From Cliona cf. orientalis (lineage: Eukaryota > Porifera > Demospongiae > Clionaida > Clionaidae): a DNA stretch of 64,000 nucleotides. The stretch spans positions 8,491,000-8,554,999 of the forward strand of contig OZ005691.1 in assembly GCA_963930775.1 (NCBI GenBank), given 5' to 3'. Made by a program: the position numbers and the translations under genes. The notes beneath the pieces are model-generated. The model saw nothing but the letters and a program-made list of their open reading frames with translations, did no database searches and was not told the DNA's origin. Shown here one piece after another: positions 60,501 through 64,000 of this stretch (within the stretch, counting starts at the first letter, position 1; every line of letters begins with the position of its first letter).

Positions 60501-61398
60501 TACTAAATATAGTGATGCAATTGCTAATTATTAAATTCTCAATAGGTACGTGCTAAAACTAGAGCCGGGCCAGGAAATTGGAGTGAGCCAGTACATCTCG
60601 GTAAGCTCAGCTCCACTTAACAAGTATTGCTATTACTATCATAACAATTTTGTATCATGTAGGATGTGAAGAAGAATCAGTTATTAGTAAGCAATAAAAA
60701 TTCAATTTAATTTGTGCCAGTATTAAAAATTATTTTGTCATACAGCTTGTCCACCATGTAATTGCCCAGCCACCTCTCAGCCACCAGCAGGTATGCTAAC
60801 TTAATTATAATAAGCAATAATCGTAAATGCAACATTGTTTTAGAGTTTATGCATGCATAATATTATTATGAAGGCTACATCAACGCACAATATAGCCCTG
60901 GGTCAGGCTACGGCTTGTCATAAACTTTATTGTCCATCCCAATTAATAAATTCGTTATGGACTCACAATGATAATTAAACTAAGTTCTTGCCATTTAAAG
61001 TAATTAGCAACAAGTTCTTTGGTAATTGCACTCATCTAAACACTATTATATTTATTACCTCTATAGGCCTCCATTTTACAATCGGTGGACGTGTGTATGG
61101 AAACAACAGTGTCATATCCCTTACTGATGTAGGGGAAGGGGAAGCAAATGCCCTCATCTGTAGGACCGACAGCATAAACTGCTGTGGTACTCTACCAAAC
61201 AGATTTGGTCAATTTTACTACCCCAGTGGAGTCCAGGTGCCAGTCAACAGTGCTGGTCAGGGTTTCTATCGCAACAGGGGAGACCAGTTGGTTCGTCTAA
61301 ATCGACGAGAGGGGGCTACCTCTCCAACTGGGAGGTATCGCTGTGAAATCCCTGATGCTAGTGGAGAGATGCAGAATCTCTACATCACCCTGGAGTGA
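57567..61398 (+). CDS. gene E: secreted 2x Cys-domain/Eph-like/FN3/Ig protein
   Basis: Exons: 57567-58815, 59074-59226, 59298-59606, 59666-59856, 60546-60600, 60663-60686, 60746-60790, 61067-61398. Total 2358 nt, 785 aa. The ATG opens a signal peptide (MHSALVLMLCSAIGHVGVSQ). Architecture is as in B and D. The first 14-Cys domain (about residues 33-229) is clearly more diverged from B/D than the second. Exon 1 ends in A rather than G before GTAAGT, so the junction codon becomes AAT (Asn) instead of GAT (Asp). Intron 4 carries a MITE. The promoter TATA is degenerate, so expression may differ from B and D. Function is unknown. Confidence 0.9.
59948..60334. mobile_element. 387-bp MITE in intron 4 of gene E
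   Basis: AGGTTACGGGTAACAGTTTG (59948-59967) is matched by the inverted CAAACTGTCACCTGTAACCT (60315-60334), 18 of 20 positions. Intron 4 of gene B lacks it. The short minus-strand ORFs inside have no recognised domain. Confidence 0.85.
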
Positions 61399-62011
61399 AT
61401 TGATTAAATGAAAGTGAACTGAATCTAACTTTGACTTATATTATAGGCCTTAGGTATTTGTTAGAACAAGATTGAATACTAGAGACTGTTAGCGCTGCTA
61501 GCGTGTACTTGTGATATTATTATGGTAGAAACTTTGTTAGAAAAAACAATCAATATTTGTTACAGAGAGAGTGTGCTTAAAAATTACATTCATATATAAC
61601 ACTGGCTGATCAATTTTCACGCTCATACTATAATGTTAATAGGAGATTATATCCCTTTACCACATAAACCTTAAATTGTCACACTGTCGGATTAATTACC
61701 ATGCACAATGAAAGTACCGGCTGTTATCCGGAGTTAGAAAGTTTTGAGCACCTTTCTCTCCTTGTGAAGCACACCATCATCAATAACAAGCATAAACTAT
61801 AATATTACAAGTGCACGAGAGGAAAGAACTAAATTTAGAATGTGATCAGTAGGAGCATCCCATTTAACTCACCAAGATAATGAAGAACATAGCACATGCA
61901 AAGGACATGTGCCAAACATCATGCTTATCATAGAAGTCCATGAAAACACATTCTCCATTCATTGCACGGGACTCGGCAGGAGGTTTCTGTAGCAAATTGT
62001 CAAATCATTAA
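61399..62011. repeat. spacer after gene E
   Basis: Diverged homolog of the spacers after B-D (TTATGGTAGAAACTTT, TCTCCATTCATTGCACGGGA). No gene was seen. Confidence 0.65.
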
Positions 62012-62450
62012 TACCGTACCCTCGCGAAAGAAGGCCCATGGGTGGTGCACCTTACATTGGGCCAAGAATGGGGGATGGGCTGATATTTACATGTATGGTA
62101 TCAGTATCGCGTTTATACACGAAAGAGCACCCAGGTAAGTTACCCACGCTAACTTCATAGTTGTGGGCGTGGCTACGATTGCTAGCCATGTACGGCCGTT
62201 TATCTATGCTGAAACGTAGCAGAAAGCTAGCTAGGGTTAGTTTTATGGCTGTTTAGCGGGTTACTTATCGATCTTACATAGATTATTCAAATTTCAGTCC
62301 TCACAAACCAGCCATTTGAGCTGCGTTTTCAAGGGCAGCTACACATGGGTGCATACTCGAGTAAACACTAGACCTTAGCAAGAAATTGAGCTCAAAGTGG
62401 GGGGATGGGCCGACATTCCATAGTGGGCCCTCTTTCGTGAGGATACGGTA
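62012..62450. mobile_element. 439-bp MITE, TACCGTA..CCTC ends
   Basis: TACCGTACCCTCGCGAAAGA at the left pairs with the inverted TCTTTCGTGAGGATACGGTA at the right, extended by GGCCCA on both sides, about 27 bp with a few mismatches. Termini beginning with TA suggest a TA target site. GGGGATGGGCYGA recurs directly near both ends. Confidence 0.82.
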
Positions 62451-62838
62451 ATATTAATTTTTCAACAATAACGAATATGGATTGTGTACATGCAAAAGTG
62501 TACTAGATAATGCAATGCACTCAATCCCCCACATTAAATTCTGGGTTAGAGCCCTACCAGTTCTTGGATCTTCAAATGTGCAGTGGAGATAATTGAGGGG
62601 GAAAGGTAAGAGCATTATTACCGTATTCACTTAATCAAACACTACTCTCGATATCACTGCCCTGATGGAAGTGCTTAACAAAATTATAGTTGCCACTCTC
62701 GAATCTGAGTAGCCGCACAACAGGTACAATTTGAGTAGCACATGTGCACACACGAATAAACCTCATGACTTAATTGTTGGAAGTACATATATACAAGAAA
62801 GAAACTACTGGTAACTTAGCAGTCTTCTAAAATTATTG

Positions 62839-62844
62839 TTTATT
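62839..62844 (-). terminator. candidate poly(A) signal of the minus-strand gene
   Basis: AATAAA on the minus strand, about 200 bp past the proposed stop codon of the gene at 63047-63910. Confidence 0.4.
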
Positions 62845-63046
62845 CAACTGTAACCTTTTTGTACATTGAAAAGGGATCTAGTTTAGTAGTGTCAAGCACA
62901 CGATCATTTCTCTACGGATTGCCTTTCTGACATCTAATGATAGCAATAATACAGCTCTCGAATAGATGCCGCACAAAATTGGGCAATGAAATAAAATTCT
63001 AATAGAAGCCACAGCATCTGATCGAGTGAATACAGTATATACTCGA

Positions 63047-63910
63047 TCATATGAAGTTAATCTAAGACAGGTTTGAAACAAGAATTTGCAAATAATTATC
63101 TGAACTCACTGCCCACTCTGTAACTGTGCCATAGAAACAAAAAGCAAATACTGTCAAAGCAGCAATCACAACAGGTAGAGACAGCGACAGGAATGTCAGA
63201 GGTTCACCATGCAAGAGCTATAATATTATACAAAAATACAATATGAGTATAGTATTATGTGAACAGCATGAAATATTGTTATAATTAATTTTACTTTTGT
63301 AATTGAATAAAGAAGAAGCAGGAGTAGAGCATTCATGACAATGATGGTGAGAACTGTTGATGCAATACCATGGTAGCTCACTGTCAAAAATATCGCGCAC
63401 CTACAAAAAAGTTGTTAATAAATTATTATTGCCAATATTTTGTGTGACTTTATTTCACTTACATGACCACATTCAAAAGAAGAATGATCACTAGCCGCAG
63501 AGTGTACCACTACAATGATATAAAGTATGTATGCTTATTGCCGTATCATTCATTAAGAATTGTACATGTACCTTGCAGCAAACTCTTTCTTTGATTGCAG
63601 CATATGCAGTCACCTTCAGATCAGCTTTATCTAAAATCAGAGTAAGCAAAGATACGCACATTATTCCCAACCGACTGAACCAATGCTATACTAGCTGGAA
63701 ATATTGGTTTAATTTTCAGTTGACGTATTAACAGTAAAGGTGAGGATTTTGAATAACCAATGCAGTGACATCATGGTTTATGGGAATTCTGAGTTAATAC
63801 TTACATATCTTTATGGCAAAAAAGGACACAAGAATGACTGGTAAGGCAATTAACACCATCAGCAATCCAAATGTGAGCTTGACAGCAAATGAGTTGTGAC
63901 GATCACTGTG
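63047..63910 (-). CDS. multi-pass membrane protein, unknown family (5' partial)
   Basis: Minus-strand exons, in transcript order: 63910-63805, 63630-63572, 63509-63463, 63400-63295, 63217-63110, then a short terminal piece 63061-63047 ending in TGA. Donors (GTAAGT, GTACAT, GTAAGT, GTAAAA, GTGAGT) and phases agree from exon to exon through 63110. The product has four strongly hydrophobic segments: LTFGLLMVLIALPVILVSFF, YTLRLVIILLLNVVMCAIFL, STVLTIIVMNALLLLLLYSI and LSLSLPVVIAALTVFAFCFY. Short loops include KERVCCK between the first two. The last exon is the least certain, and alternative acceptors would give a longer tail. The gene continues beyond 64000. I cannot name the family; a receptor, channel or tetraspanin-like protein would all fit this pattern. 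Confidence 0.6.
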
Positions 63911-64000
63911 CTATAAAATTAATGTAATATTAAGAGGGTATCATATTATAGCATACAAATTGATGATAATTATCAGCACAGCCCATGCACTCTCAAGAAG

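Noticed and set aside
62878..63081. Minus-strand ORF ending ...RKAIRREMIVCLTLLN as the last exon of the membrane gene
   Set aside because: Its phase does not match the phase-0 end of the preceding exon at the best acceptor (63062). The in-phase reading stops after four codons. I kept the short ending but flag it as uncertain.
1..64000. tRNA or rRNA genes
   Set aside because: I looked for B-box-like GGTTCGAA contexts and rRNA-like stretches by eye and found none convincing; a covariance-model scan was not possible.

Overview
The window looks like animal nuclear DNA, most probably from a demosponge such as Amphimedon queenslandica (inference). It is AT-rich, with short GT-AG introns, TATA boxes, phase-1 domain exons, extracellular modules of the Eph-receptor, fibronectin III and Ig-like type, and many short non-autonomous DNA transposons. 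There is no sign of prokaryotic gene organisation.

Layout. Positions 1-17 kb are almost gene-free and repeat-dominated. They hold a possible exon at the left edge, a transposon-like ORF near 1.9 kb, and a 6.7-kb head-to-tail array (2.2-8.9 kb) of about 13 units of about 0.4 kb. Each complete unit is bounded by short inverted repeats, so the array looks like a satellite built from a MITE; two further elements have landed inside it. Next is a long-TIR element (10.56-13.58 kb) holding two back-to-back copies of a 1-kb element with TTAA target sites. A duplicated block of upstream DNA then leads to the first real gene.

From 17.4 to 61.4 kb lies a tandem cluster of five paralogous plus-strand genes (A-E; starts at 17486, 30265, inside an assembly gap for C, 44997, 57567). 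I could splice all five by hand into the same eight-exon structure, including a 24-nt microexon. Totals are divisible by three and give 1378 aa (A), 785 aa (B), 786 aa (D) and 785 aa (E); C is truncated at its 5' end by 200 Ns. Each protein has a signal peptide, then two (B, D, E; C shows its second) or five (A) copies of a roughly 190-195 residue domain with 14 cysteines that I do not recognise. These are followed by an Eph-receptor-like cysteine-rich module, two fibronectin III domains and a C-terminal Ig-like domain carrying RGD. No membrane segment or kinase is visible, so the products are predicted to be secreted. The spacers are duplicated too and differ mainly by MITE insertions, several of which can be dated against empty sites in sister copies.

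At the right edge (about 62.8-64 kb), a minus-strand gene with short exons encodes a multi-pass membrane protein of unknown family. It runs out of the window.

The most notable system is the A-E cluster: a tandem family of soluble Eph-ectodomain-like proteins with an unrecognised 14-Cys domain that varies in copy number and diverges faster in its first copy. A role in cell recognition, adhesion or immunity is inference only.
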